Shown here one piece after another: positions 1 through 11,770 of a stretch of DNA of 64,000 bases. This DNA comes from Parelaphostrongylus tenuis. Its lineage: Eukaryota; Nematoda; Chromadorea; Rhabditida; Metastrongylidae. The notes beneath the pieces were generated by a model. It did no database searches and was not told the DNA's origin. It saw only the letters and a program-made list of their open reading frames with translations. Made by a program: the position numbers and the translations under genes. Within the stretch, counting starts at the first letter, position 1. Each line of letters begins with the position of its first letter. The stretch lies in NCBI GenBank assembly GCA_019055375.1, contig JAHQIW010000493.1, positions 1 through 64,000 on the forward strand, read 5' to 3'.

Positions 1-3000
1 TCCTGGAAGGAATAGGTTCTTTTGTGATGGCCGGTTGCGTTACTGCTATGTCGTAGTGCGTGTCTTGTAATTTATTTCCTCTATAAAATTTAATGACAAT
101 TTCGTTGAATGCGTACTACTATATATCGGCGAAAATCCTGCAGTATAAATAATTGCAATACAACTGTGTTGTTGAACATTCTTACAAATCAGAAATCAAA
201 AGGTCATGAGAGTGATTCCAACAAATTCGCTTTGATGACAACATTTTCAGTTGAGTATTTTACGACTTCGCTCAAAAATTAATGCATCCTGACAGCATAT
301 TTTGAGCCTTTCATGGCGTGTATTATGGCACTTATAGAGTGATAGACCTCGTGTTTTGGCCTTTCAGCCTTGTCACTAGCACTGTGCCTTTCGGTTTAGT
401 TGGTTCTTTGTAGGATTATATCACCCAACATATAGAGGGAACCGACTCCGATTTATTTACACTCTGCTTACGGTAAAATAGATCACCGAGGTGTTCTTTC
501 AGTAGCAAAGCAAACGGCAATCGACAATCAATCGCTCTGAGAGAACGTTACGATAAAACTTTCATCGTCCGCCGAGTGTAAATAATCTGTCGTCGATTCT
601 TTATATGTAGGGTATCTCCCCTTACGATAAACTGACTGGACCGATAGGCACCGTGCTACAGATGAGGGTGAAAGGCCCGAAACACGTGTCTAGCACATTA
701 TAAGTGTCATAACACGCCTCATGAAAGGCTTAATTATGCTGTCAGAGTGTATTACTTTGATGAACTCATATTTCATCGTACTTACTGTAGGTTTTCGAAA
801 CATCAATGAGGTGTAGAGCTAAGGAGCTTTTAACAGCTAAAGTTCCGCTCAAAAGAAAGGTGCGAATGGAGCACATTCTCTATGTAACCAAAATCTGTCT
901 ATGTTTTCCATGAGACTCGCAGAAAGTGAGGTCTTTGGAATGTTTGATCAGTTGTTCTACTGTTCAGTTCTCAAAAAGAAAGCATGGGAAAAAGGAACGC
1001 AGGACAGAAATGTGACCAGTTGATTGGCGCATTCAAGGGTTTCTAGCAAGCGTACGAACACTCTAGTGTCTGTGTGAGACGTTAGTTGAACAATAGATAG
1101 AAGGTGACTGGTTTGAAAAGTTTTGTCTTGACGTAGACGAAGTTAAGATGAGAAGGACCACAAGCGATACTAGCCACTAGGACTCTGATTAAGGCTTTGG
1201 TAGAAGCAATCAAAAGCCCGGCCTCCACATATCATTAAATCGTTGTAAAGTTTTATTCCACAAAGTCTTGAACAGCCTCATCTTCTCCGTCGCGAGAAGA
1301 TCCCTAAATGAATGCCGTACGATTTGGCAGCTGTGGCGCTACAGACAATGCAGAGGTTGAACGATTGAGTTACAAAAGTACCTAACTCACCATACACGCC
1401 TTATTTCCTAGTCTACCTGCTATCAAATTTCCACACATCTCGACAGCTGATTGCCGAAAAAAAAAACTGTAGCAACCATGACGAGTCCCTTCACAGCCCT
1501 CGGAAATTTGGAATTTTATGCAACTGGGATGATCAAATTTGTTTGTACTAATCGAAAATCAGTAAATTCCGATTTTTTCTAAAGTTTGTTCCAAACTGAG
1601 ACACACCGATTTGAAAAAAAGGGTGTGGAATCGAAAAGTAATTTCCGAAAAGTTTGCTAAGTCCGCTACGTGAGAAAGAGAAGAGTTGAAAGCTTTGCGA
1701 ACTGGAATTAGTACTGGGGCATAAATGGTACTATGTTGAGAGCTGAGAAGAAAGTACTTTGTTTTGCTAAGGATTGCGAATGCATACCCATAAAGACAAT
1801 TCCACACGGAATATATTGAGGCTCTTTATGAAAGTTCTGCTTGAATGATTCTTGCAGAAACTTTCAAATTACAATGTCTATTGGTACTATTTAGTCATCG
1901 GTAATCATTTTCACCCTTTGAATAACCGTTTTCTTCCTTTTCAAGAATTTAACAACCGTTAGATAATTTGAATCTCGAAAACTTTTTCTGGTAGACTTCT
2001 TTAGTGCTCTAGCAGTAAAAAAACCATGTTTCTTACTAGGCGCATTTTTAGCTATATAGAGATTTTCTCCCAGACTTTCATTATCGTGAGAATGCTTGAA
2101 TCTTTTTAATCTGTATGGCAAACTTGATTTCTAAAAAGGACTTCATCCTGCGCTGTGAGCTCTCTCCATTTGGTTGAAATTTCCTAGCTTGTCCATATCA
2201 GAACATGCGTAAGAAATTTTGTCTTGTCGTTCTATGTGTTTGGGTTTTTTTTTTCATTTTATTGTCATATAAATCCGCTACCTAACCCTTAGCTCAAACA
2301 TCCCAAGCCTAGAAGTGTGGAAACGTGATCCTCTTTTTGCTCTTCCAGCGTTCTAAGAAGGCCTTTTCAAAAACCTCACTTAGCTTCAGAATAATCTAAT
2401 TTCATGCTATCCAATAACTACTAAAAGTCTGATAAAAGACCATAGGCAAACACTAGCCGCCTCGGTGTCGTTTGTTGCATTCTATTCACACAATCATTCA
2501 CACACGTAGCAAAGGACAAACTGCGCTCCGTGTGTGAACAAATTTTATCATTAGTGCTACATCGAAGTTGGGAAAGTTTTCTCAGACCCGAGTGTAGTGT
2601 TAAAATCACCGAGATTCAAATTTTAAAATGATCCCATAAGTTCAAAGTGTGGAACATAATGTTATATTTACTGCTACAGCGCGCTAGAAAGGCCACCTGA
2701 AAGATGAAGCACAGTATTGAGATTTTCGAGTTTTAAGCTATCGAATGACTTCTAAAGCTCTATTTTTTTACCTCTTATATATTATATAAGAAAACAAATA
2801 GCGCCTCGTTATAAGACTATCGCTAATGTTTGAAATAAGGCTTTTCATTGTGTTTTTTTATAGATCATCATGGCGCGGCAAATAGGTGTGTTTGTCTTCA
2901 CATTGTTTCTGATTTCTACTACGCTGACTTTATTCTTCGTCTTTGAGTGAGTTTATCTGCTCATTTCATGGATTTTTTCAAACAAGAAATCTGGTTATTG

Positions 3001-6000
3001 CCATCCAAATAACCCTATTAACTAGTGATTTGGATATTTTTATCCATTATCATTTTAATAGGTGATAAAATAAATTAGATTGCTCAAAAATATTACCTCT
3101 TTTTCGATTTCTACGTTCACTGTTTCGAAAGGATGTATTTTTGCATTTTTGAGAGACTAAAGTAAACGTAGTTGTATCAACACTTATCATGACGACCTCT
3201 TGACTCTCGCCACACACTTTTTGAGCAACAGATGATTCTTGAAAGCAAAGTGTTTGTAAGAAGAGACATCAACTGCCAAAAGCAATCTACGTACTAATCT
3301 GTTGATATACTATGTCATTCATCCGAGAGTCATGAAGGATGTCACAGGAATGCATGAAAATCTGATTACTCTCCTGATTTGTTTATACCAGATGTTCTAA
3401 CGAAATGCGCTTGTTCCGTTGTGTTTTGCCACAAGAACGTTTCTATATGCTACAGTACGAGCCCTTAACTTGGGAATTCAAACCTTTATGCATGCATCTA
3501 GCAAGCAATAATCCAATAATGGAATTCATAATCCAATAATGGAATTTATAATGAATAGCAATAATCCAATAATGGAAAAGATTGGATTGATTAATTGATA
3601 TCGAAAGCACATAACACATCGTAAAATTGTAGCTCAACTAAGAAGATATACGACTAAATGAAGCGAAACCTGAGAGGAGTGGAGAAGAGTTTGCAACGAA
3701 GAAGATAAGACGTCAAAACGTCAGCCGAATGATAATGTTTGATAACGTCGCGCTACAGGTCTAGTCAATGAAGAAAGAAGTTCATAACTAATTCCCAACA
3801 TCTTTAGAATATCATTAAATTAGTGAAGCATTAACTTCCTTTGTAAGAAAAGCAGTTCTACCATGTCACCTCAGCGAAGTGGCCAGTAATTTTGGTGTCT
3901 CTGTGGTGAATCAAATAACAGAGGGGCCAAAGGTATATCACTATCAGTGATGATCATGGTCTTGTCATAGAAATGTCACGAACGAGATGTGAATTGCGTA
4001 GTAGTAAACAAGCGACGGTTGAAGGAGATATAAGCTATCTCTTTGGGAGGTGTTGTACGAAAATCGTACTATCTCGAATAGCGCTCCACAGCGATTTCAA
4101 TCGTTGCACAGGAAGGAAGCGGTTTTTGTTACTTATTCAAAATTTTTTTCTTCGTTGCGAGTTTGAATTTTCGATAATCTGCTACACCACGTATTTTTTA
4201 CATTACACTATCATATTTTTGGTTACATATCTCTGAGTGCGAAATGTTAAACTAATTTAGCTTCTGAAGTACCTTGTGGAAATAAAACTTGATTTTGGAA
4301 CTAACATTGCGCAAGCTATTGAATTAGTACTAGAATCGTCGGAAATCCATACATAAGCCCTAACCGAGCAAAAAATGCGCGCCCAAGAGAATTGTAATCT
4401 TATTTTCGCTGGTACAGCGCACAAAGGCGTTTTGAAATTAAATGCAGTATTGAAATTGCCGAAACATAAGGTAGCAGATGGTTACTAAAAGGCTAAAGCA
4501 AAAGCAAAGAAGCCTCATCCTGGATGGACAAAAAAAGACATACCAACGTGGCGCAACTTCCTAAAAAACAACACTTTATAAGGTTGAAGATAACCACTAT
4601 GGATATTTTGTGCCATGTTTGTACTTTCTTTATTAGGAAAAGTCTCTGCGGTGCTCGTTCTCCGAAAGCACAAACTTCTCTAGAAACTTTCTGATATAAA
4701 TTATTTACTGGATGGATTAGAGATACACTACACCTAGTACAATGTTATTGTTTATCTATTTACTTAATCATTTACATAATGCTTGATAACCTATCGATTG
4801 ATTACAGAAAGAGCGAAAACGACGCTCTGCAATGTAATAAACAACCAAAAAAAGAGTCATATATGACACTCATTGTCTTGAATGAGCCTAAGTTGTGACG
4901 GACACAATCGTTGTCTCATTGTCACTTAAGTTTCCGACAAATTACTGTGTGCTTATGATCTGGCTTATAGTGCTCCATTCCTTTATTTCGAAGTGTCTCC
5001 CGTACTACCAGTGTTAGCTGCATTTCTTTCGTTCATAATGATGGTCAGCTTAATGAAGACATCATTCAGTGATCCAGGAATAATTCCAAGAGCCTCTGAC
5101 ATTGAGGTTTCTGAGCGATCTAGGCAATACTTTGAAGGTTGGTACTGCTCCGTCTCTAACCAATGTTATCTCTAAAAAATATTCTTGAGAGTGACCATTT
5201 CAGAGATAATTTCTAATCCTGATTATAATCCAAATTCAAGTGCTCTTCCTGATCAACCGAGAATGAAACAGGTACTCGCAATTCGTCACTGTAATTGGGT
5301 GACTGTTTCAGATTTGCTTTCTATGTTCTCATAAGGCCTTAAATTCTTTCTTAAACCTTTCGAGACCAAGGACCCACAGCCTCTGGATCTCTAACTGACA
5401 ACTCCGGACTGTCTGCACCACCTCGCTAACCCCCAGCGTGCTGCGTCTAACAATGTTGCTGCTGCATCTAACAATGGCATGCTGGGATTAGAGATGCAGA
5501 GGATCTGGGGCAGATTGTCCTGACTTGCCAGTTAGAGATGCAGAGTTTGTGAGTTAACGGTCCCGAAAAGTGTGACGTTTTTCTTAGCATAGCTACCTCT
5601 TCTTTTAACCCATATTTGAATAACTGAATGTTCTGTCTTCGTTGTGCATCATGAATCATGAAAGCCTTGTCATTTCGGTTTCACTGATAACTTGCTGGTT
5701 GAGTAAAGTTTTTATTTTTGGAACTTTTGAAAGGTTTACTGGGACCTCGTCGAATCATCACCATTTGCGGCGATGGCTGTATCATCGCCAATGTGGTAAT
5801 GATTCATGCCTTTGGTTTGTTGTTGGTCGATCTTCTAATATAAAATGTCGTACATCTTTCCGCCCTGCGTTATCTTTTGGGACCCACAAGCATCCGACTG
5901 CGAACGGTTTTACATAAATAAAAATAGCGATATCATTCATGGCTAGTGTCGCTAGGCGACTTCTCATCAGTTGACGTTTAGGTGACAATCAATGGCCAAA

Positions 6001-9000
6001 TAGTACGGTTGAAATACTGTTTCACTTGTCGCTTTTTTTCGTCCACCACGTAGTTCTCACTGTTCTGTATGCGATAACTGCGTGTTAAATTTCGACCATC
6101 ACTGTGAGTCTATTCACTTTTTTCTTTTTGTTCTTCTTAATTTTTATCATTACTACTTGTAGACACAGTAGAGTAGAAATTCGTCAGCGAATAGATTTGC
6201 TTGTTATTAGTGGATGTGCAATTATGATTTTTCACTCGTTTTTAATGCACGTTTGCGCAATTTTTGTATTCTTGAGTCGTGTATTGCATTATCACTAGGA
6301 GTTAAAGTGTCAATAGAAGAAATGAACTAATATGAAACCTGACCTCTTTGGCATATGTATCGCAAATGTTATAGGAGCCTATGTGATGCACCCAATGTCG
6401 ATGGGAACTCCCTCATATCTCCTCTTATCATCCTTCTGGGGTTAGCAGTTGACTCAAACTTGTCTAGAAGATCAAGAATATTGAAATGATACATTGGTGA
6501 ACTCCCGAAAGCCATTGTTTGAGTGAAATGTGCGCCACCATTGTGGAGCGGCGTGGATTTTTCGCCTGGCACGCAGCGCGGTTGACTAAGTAACGGGGTT
6601 TACTTAAAAGACAACGTTGTATTTTTCTAGTGAAATTTAAACATTTATAGTTACTGAAGGCGGTTTTGTGTTCAGTAGAAAATGCAATACGACTAAAAAG
6701 ATCTCAATATAGCTACTCTGTTGAAAATATGCCACTGCTTCTTCACGAACGACAAAATAATCAATTGTTTGTCAAAAAGATGCCACGGAGTGTATAGAAA
6801 TTCATATTTCGCAATGCGATTTACACTGTGAATTTTTCTTCGGCAGTGTTCGTGAATTGTGCATGTAAATTTTTATGAAGTGTATGCTGCTAATAAGTTA
6901 ATTCCTCTGTAATATATCGAAAACTTGTTAAATGTACACGTTATAGTCATAATAGTTGTACAAAAATACCTATTATCAAATACCTTTGTAGTCGACTGCT
7001 TTTTCAGACTTCACTTGAAACAATATTAGGTGACAATGTTTTTTTGAGCCTTTCATGAGGTCTTTCATAGGCACTTAATACAGTACCATACATGTATTCC
7101 GCCCTTGCAGCGTTGTCAGTCGCACTGTGTCTTTCGTCCAAGCCAATCCAGTAGCGGAAAAACCTCCTTACATAGAGGTATCGTCGACGAACTGTCACAC
7201 TGCGCCCGAGTAAAGTGAGAATTTACTTTACACACTCCAGAACTAGCTTATCACTGCATGTCCAGTGACACGGTCACCGGACATTGCAGTGATTAACAAT
7301 TGATTGCTTGAGGATGGTATTTTTGTTATCTGTGCCGTGTGTGAACTGAATTTCACTTTACGCATGGCAGTGTAACATGTTCGTCGACGATTCCTTTATG
7401 TAAGGGGGTCCTTTCCCGAAAGGGATTGGCTCAGACGAAAACCACCGTGCAAGCGACGCGGATGCAAAGCCGAAACACGTGTATTGCAATGTAGAAGTAT
7501 CTATAAGGTACCTCATGAAAGGCTCAATAATACATTATCAGATAATATTATCAAATACGTTTATCAAACAAGAACGAAATTTTTATCAGTCCGCGCACTC
7601 ATTTCAGTAGCCCCAATATGTTGAGATACGGCGCGACAATTGGTGCATGGAAAATCATGTACTTCATACTTAACAGGGTATACTTTTACCCCTGCAATGA
7701 TATGCATTAACAATAACTTGACTGGCACATCTCTGAATGATGAATCGAAGCTAAATCTTTTTGCCTTTCGGCCAGTAACTCTCCGATGAATAGTCGCATA
7801 TCTTCAGGCAAATATGTCAAAAGGTATCTTATACGTTGGCAAACCATTTTAATTATAGGTCCATGGGTTGGTAATTGTATCGGTCAGAGAAACTACCGTC
7901 ATTTTTACTTCTTCATCGTTTTCCTTGCACTACTTATTGTTTGCATTTTTGGGTGTTCACTTGCTCATCTGATGATACGTGAGTGTAGTGTGTTATTGAT
8001 ACAATATAAGAGATTATTCAAGCAGAAATTTTATTTTTCCCATTGAATAAATTCAAATTTATCTTGCTTTCAAACGATGAAACAAGGGATTGATGGCACT
8101 AAACTCTGTGGGCAAGAGATGAAGTCCTATTATCGTAAGATTCATTTATTTCATTCAGTGTCGCGTGCGGACCAATTTCTCAACGCAGTGAGAAAATCTC
8201 CGGTCTCTCTTATTGTTGTGCTAATTTGTTTTTTCTCAGTATGGTACGTATTATTTTTTCTGTTGATAAACTGTGTTGACTATTATTATTCGATATTATA
8301 CATATTATAGAGTTATATACACTACATAATTTAAAAATTTTGTAGCTACTTTCGCTAGCAGAATCTCTTCTTAACTATCAAGTCATTTTTTGAAACGCTA
8401 TCATTGTTCACCAGTTCTCATTACAGGTCGATTGTTGGATTAGCTGGTTTTCATACCTACCTTGTGGCCACAAGTCAAACGACAAACGAAGAAGTAAGTT
8501 TTTGCTGTTCAAAGAATTATTTTATAACACTTTGGGGTCTTTTAGATGTTTTTACGTTGTTATATTTAGAATGTCTAGTCTTTCTTTATAGCATTCAAAA
8601 TTTCTAGTACTTTACTGCATTTTTCGCAGTGTTATGATCATCCATATATTCCTAAGAAAATTGAGTGGTGAGCAAAAACACGGCCTCAGGCGGGAATTGC
8701 ACCCGCGTTTCGTCGTATTCGGGGACGCGTGCTTTACTACAGCTATCAGCCACCAACCTTCTAGAAGATTTGATCGGATATGCGATTTCGCTCCAGTTGA
8801 GCTGACAGCCATTGTAATAATTGGTATTTTTTTTTGCTCATCACGCGATTCTCTTAGAAAACTTTCTTTATAGTGTTTTCTCTAAGTATTATATGCATTT
8901 CCCAATAACTGTAGTTCAGCCGTCTTTCTTTACAGATTATATTACCATCCGGAAACAGTCGAGAAAATCGTGCTCACTTCCAATTAGCTTTTTTTTCACA

Positions 9001-11163
9001 AATCCTGGAACAGATATATTGCGGCTCAATCACTTTGTTCATCCCATTCGTTTGCTTATATACCTATTTCATGGATGCGTTTGCATTTTGAGTATGTGTT
9101 CGGCCAGTATTTGATTTTTGGTCTTTTGAATGTTTATTACTTGCGCAGTCGATTCTCCCTGGAATTCTTCGATAGCGTCCATAAAACTTCATCACAAGCA
9201 CTCATCAACTTTCTAAAGATTGTGTGAAGCCATTTGATCGCAGACAAGTCTATTGGCGAATTCCTGACCCCACTGTAGCACTAGAGGTAGCTGAGTGGTT
9301 AGTGATACAGGCCATCGAAGGCAAAGCCCTCGCTCGACTATTGCTCAAACAATCCTGCAATATTGTTTAAACGCCTTAGCTCTGTTATATGCAAGATGTC
9401 CAAGAAGACTTGACTCAACCAATAATCTGCAACTTTCATGAAGAAGACGAAATCCAGAAGGAGCAGTCGAAACGACACTCGAAATGGTCAGACTTTTGTG
9501 GCATTGAATGCAAGAAAATCAATCGAATGCCTTAGTACTGGGATCCGTACAGTAAAATGTGATTATGGCTCGTGTAAAGTAAATAATCTCATGATAATTA
9601 CAACCTATAAAGCCACTTCATGTAAAGGATTCCGTGTCGTGGTGTGGCTATGTAGCACGCCTTCAGATTCCCTATAGATTTCACGTAAGCAAACACGACC
9701 GCGTATTTCCTCCGGGGCGGGCATGTATTTAGAAGTACACTTCATATCTCGGCTAAGCGACATGGTGTTGGAAGAACTTGATGGTGATTCAGAATCGATT
9801 TTTGATGAAAAGCTACAGGCTCACATAATAAATGTTCGACGAAAAACCTGTGGGTAGCAATTTGCCAAGAACGTGACAGCAAGGCTTTTCACACGAAAAA
9901 AGTTTTGTTTCACGAATCTTGAGTTATTAGGTTGGAAAGAAAATTTTTATAATTTGAATGAAAATGTTTTTTTTCTCGCATGAATCGTGTGTGATTTTCA
10001 TACTGTTTGAAAAGTCTACTTTTTGCGCATCTATTGATATATGATTTGTCTTTATCTGGTGCAGAATGGAATTGTTCAAGGAGCAAAAACATTTGTTGAT
10101 GCTCCACGAGAAGTACCCAGAATTTGCTCGCTGAAGGAGCGTTTTGTTTCAGCAGGACAACTCAAAACCCCACACAGCCAAAAAGACCAAGGCAAAGTTT
10201 GAAGAATCGGACGGAGCTGAGATTCTACCGCATCCACCTCATAGTCCGGTGTTGCTCCAGCTAATTACGGCTTTTCCGATCAATGCAACAGTTTTTGGAA
10301 GGTTGCCGATTTGAATCTCTCAACGAAGTTGAAGAAGCATGTCAAGAGTTCTTTGATTCAAAGTCGAAGGAGTGGTACTTCGCTTAAATCCGAAACGTGG
10401 CGTACCGATGGCAAAAAGTGGTGGATAATGATGGCCTGAATTTTGAAGAATAGTTGTTATTGTTTATTGTCTGAATATAATCATAAACTTTGTATGTTTA
10501 ATCAAACGATGAAACTTTCTTTCCAACCTGGTAGCAGAACTCATAAAATAACTGTGCACAAGAAAGGACAGGGATATCATGGGAATGCGAGTAATAATTA
10601 CATCTGTTTGATTTAATTTTCAGATCAAGGGAACATTTAACAACAAACGAACCCCACGGCAAGTTATCAACCCGTATTCCTTTAAGTCGATCTTTCGAAA
10701 TTGTTGTTGGAGGCTTTGTATGCCAGAGCCACCAAGGTAATAAAGTATACTGGTTTTTTTTTCCTCTTGCTGTTGCTGTTCAAGCATATCCGTAGTGGTT
10801 ACTGTAGATTCTAGATTATCTCATTTCTAATTCAGTTTGCTCAATAGTCGAGATGCAGTTAATTCTGATCCTGTGTTTCGGATATGTTTACCACCAGGTG
10901 GATATGTTGAAGAAGTGTCGAACGAGACGAAGTAAAAAGAATTGTGATTGGTTTTTTCACAAATTTCGCGATTTGTTCTCCTTACACTGGCGTTTTCAGA
11001 TCAAATGCGAAAGACACCAGTTATGGAAACATGAACTTCGGTGTGTCACAAATCAAAGTAAAACTGGGAAGAGATTATTTGAATTTCCTTCACAAGCCAC
11101 GGGTTATCCTCATTGTAACTCAGATAAAACATGTGAATTTAGTATTTTGTCCATTCATATCAT
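1..11163 (+). CDS. DHHC palmitoyltransferase, ZDHHC9/14/18 type (5' partial, multi-exon, frame broken in one exon)
   Basis: Protein S-acyltransferase of Golgi/ER membranes: an autoacylated DHHC cysteine passes a fatty acyl group to cysteines of target proteins. Exons read with GT/AG junctions: 1..~49 ([12 protein letters not shown]), 2864..2946 (TM1, MARQIGVF), 4971..5137 (TM2, then [11 protein letters not shown]), 5204..5271, 5982..6103 (cysteine-rich domain, CSVCDNCV then NFDHHC), 7859..7978 ([20 protein letters not shown]3), 8159..8243 (TM4), 8427..8493 (GLAGFHTYL and TTNEE), 10624..10736 ([13 protein letters not shown]), 10836..10931, 11000..11163. Phases agree at every junction except inside exon 5982..6103, which carries one extra T. 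Order and motifs match the ZDHHC9/14/18 subfamily closely. The first exon junction is uncertain (phase 0 donors at about 49-55), and so is the 3' end: the last exon either stops at 11163 or splices on from about 11055. Introns hold foldback, SINE and mariner insertions. Confidence 0.87.
289..745. mobile_element. Foldback (long-TIR, MITE-like) element, family F1
   Basis: Left end CCTGACAGCATATTTTGAGC at 288-307 is the inverse of the right end, which finishes GCTGTCAG at 745. Pairing continues inward for about 190 bp on each side (for example GGCACTTATA near 329 against TATAAGTGTC near 698), so almost the whole element is an imperfect palindrome. The right half carries CGAAACACGTGT at about 678. 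No transposase is present. Other members lie at 7.0, 36.1 and 48.3 kb. It sits in the first visible DHHC intron. Confidence 0.8.
746..2863. other. DHHC intron 1, no gene recognised
   Basis: No convincing exon, RNA gene or TE protein is seen. The stretch 2340-2800 holds two copies of a degenerate dispersed repeat (see repeat at 2336). The pyrimidine-rich acceptor TTTTTTTATAG ends at 2863. Confidence 0.5.
2336..2770 (+). repeat. Dispersed repeat family R, two degenerate units
   Basis: Units at about 2341-2430 and 2668-2765 share an order of landmarks: a CAGCG or CTACAGCGCGCTA block, AGAAAGGCC or AGAAGGCC, an A-rich stretch, AGTATTGAGATTTTCGAG, then CTATCGAATGACT or CTATCCAATAACT and CTA. The same order recurs at 4.4, 11.6, 31.0, 59.5 and 61-62 kb, in both orientations. 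No coding capacity. Confidence 0.5.
2947..4970. other. DHHC intron 2, no gene recognised
   Basis: Apart from the short tandem repeat near 3.5 kb and a single family-R unit at about 4410-4500 (CTGGTACAGCGCACAAAGG, then GCAGATGGTTACTAAAAGG), nothing is recognised. The small ORF at 3973-4236 has no homology or splice context that I can see. Confidence 0.45.
3506..3580. repeat. Short tandem repeat, AATCCAATAATGGAA units
   Basis: Three copies of AATCCAATAATGGAA occur at about 3510, 3530 and 3562, separated by short spacers. Intronic minisatellite-like array with no coding role. Confidence 0.75.
5356..5572. mobile_element. Foldback element, family F2 (single copy seen)
   Basis: Imperfect palindrome of about 217 bp: CTCTGGATCTCTAACTG near 5380 pairs with CAGTTAGAGATGCAGAG near 5530, and TGCTGCGTCTAACAATG pairs with CATTGTTAGATGCAGCA across a very short centre at about 5455. 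The outer ends CCTTTCGAGACC and GGTCCCGAAAAG are also inverse. No ORF. It lies in the DHHC intron just before the frameshifted exon. Confidence 0.7.
5982..6103 (+). pseudogene. DHHC cysteine-rich exon with a 1-nt frameshift
   Basis: The acceptor TTTAG precedes 5982 and the donor GTGAGT follows 6103. Frame one gives [19 protein letters not shown] up to the run of seven T at 6033-6039. The conserved continuation [15 protein letters not shown] and NFDHHC is only read one base later. The expected exon is 121 nt; it is 122 nt here. Six T would restore the family pattern Phe-Phe-Arg-Pro-Pro-Arg. Flanking exons keep consistent phases, so an assembly or sequencing homopolymer error, or a local allele, is likelier than a long-dead gene. 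Marked as broken as written. Confidence 0.85.
7031..7541. mobile_element. Foldback element, family F1, second copy
   Basis: Left TGACAATG then TTGAGCCTTTCATGAGGT mirrors right ACCTCATGAAAGGCTCAA and CATTATCAGA. The right half has GCCGAAACACGTGTATTG, the same motif as in the 0.3 kb copy. Inner parts such as TCGTCGACGA occur in both halves. No transposase. Inserted in the DHHC intron between the DHHC exon and the TM3 exon. Confidence 0.75.
8606..8858 (-). mobile_element. tRNA-headed SINE group A, copy with internal expansion
   Basis: The tRNA-like core reads on the - strand (8683-8745 region); the reverse-strand B box GGTGCAATTCC is mutated. The core is preceded on + by CCTAAGAAAATTGAGTGG (8651) and followed by TTTTTGCTCATCACGCGATT (8831), an inverted pair of about 27 bp. 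About 85 bp unrelated to the 24.3 kb copy sits between core and right arm. It lies just after the GFHTYL exon in a DHHC intron. Confidence 0.65.
9283..9570 (+). mobile_element. tRNA-headed SINE group D
   Basis: Head GGTAGCTGAGTGGTTAGTG (about 9291) resembles a tRNA A box. The 3' part contains GAAGAAGACGAAATCCAGAA and ends near CTGGGATCCGTACAG (about 9540). Related copies at 12.6, 43.4, 50.6 and 51.2 kb share the head (GTGGTTAGTGATGCAGGC type) or the GGATCCGCA tail. Boundaries are approximate. Confidence 0.6.
9927..10531 (+). mobile_element. Mariner-family element, internally deleted
   Basis: Ends TTAGGTTGGAAAGAAAATTT (9927) and the inverse CCAGGTTGGAAAGAAAGTTT (finishing 10531) are near-identical, with TA on both sides (9925-9926 and 10532-10533), the mariner target duplication. 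At 605 bp it is about half of a usual 1.3 kb element. The + strand keeps the C-terminal half of a transposase: [20 protein letters not shown] and LPHPPHSP from about 10159. The second catalytic Asp (QDN) is present. The third is lost through frameshift, and stops follow. Non-autonomous fossil in the DHHC intron before the NPYSF exon. Confidence 0.85.
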
Positions 11164-11569
11164 AACAAAGTTTTTGAGTATGAACTGTAAAGTAGCGGGT
11201 AATAGAAGACTGAATACGCAAGTGTGATGTACATTAAGACTTGTTTTCCTGTAAATTTTTTTTTAGGAATTTTGCCTTTGTTAGATATGGTCATGGTTGC
11301 AGTCGCTGGTTTTCCAGAGTAGCACTTTTCTTCGGCATGCTGATTTCGTTCGATACTTTTCGGTTATAAAGAAATCACTGAATATTCAATCTCATTCGCT
11401 GTACAAGGATTTTTCATAGGTGTGTTGAGTAATCATTCGAAAGCTTGAATGTCTGGCTAGAGCATTACATAGCCGGTTTGCGAAACACCCTTTTACAACG
11501 GTGTAATATCAAAAATAAAATTATGGTTCACGCAACTCTCCTTTCTTATTTCGCTTATATTTCGCTGAA

Positions 11570-11770
11570 CAAAACTCCTTCCTTACAGTACTAGTACTCT
11601 TTCGATAGCACAAATCTCGAGGAACTCAAAAATGGGTTTGATTTTTGAAAAAAAAAATCATTTGATAGCGGTGCAGGAAAAAAAGAAAACCTCATTTTAT
11701 GCACCTCGCCGGACAGCGATCTTTCTTTAGACTATTAGTAATCATTCGATAGTGCGAGTTTAAATGATCC
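11570..11770 (-). repeat. Dispersed repeat family R, reverse orientation
   Basis: CTCTTTCGATAGCACAAATC near 11598 and AATCATTCGATAGTGCGAG near 11740 are the reverse of the family-R landmark (ATTTGTGCTATCGAA, TACTA). Two adjacent units spaced about 140 bp. No coding capacity. Confidence 0.45.

Noticed and set aside
2864..2872. TTTTTTTATAG followed closely by ATG as an SL trans-splice site and gene start
   Set aside because: The sequence at 1-49 encodes the conserved upstream peptide [12 protein letters not shown], so this is more likely an internal exon acceptor; trans-splicing cannot be excluded without cDNA.
8683..8745. Functional tRNA genes at 8.7, 16.5, 24.4, 47.9 and 49.0 kb
   Set aside because: Multiple diverged copies with shared flanks and target duplications, no U33 where the fold is best; these are SINE heads.
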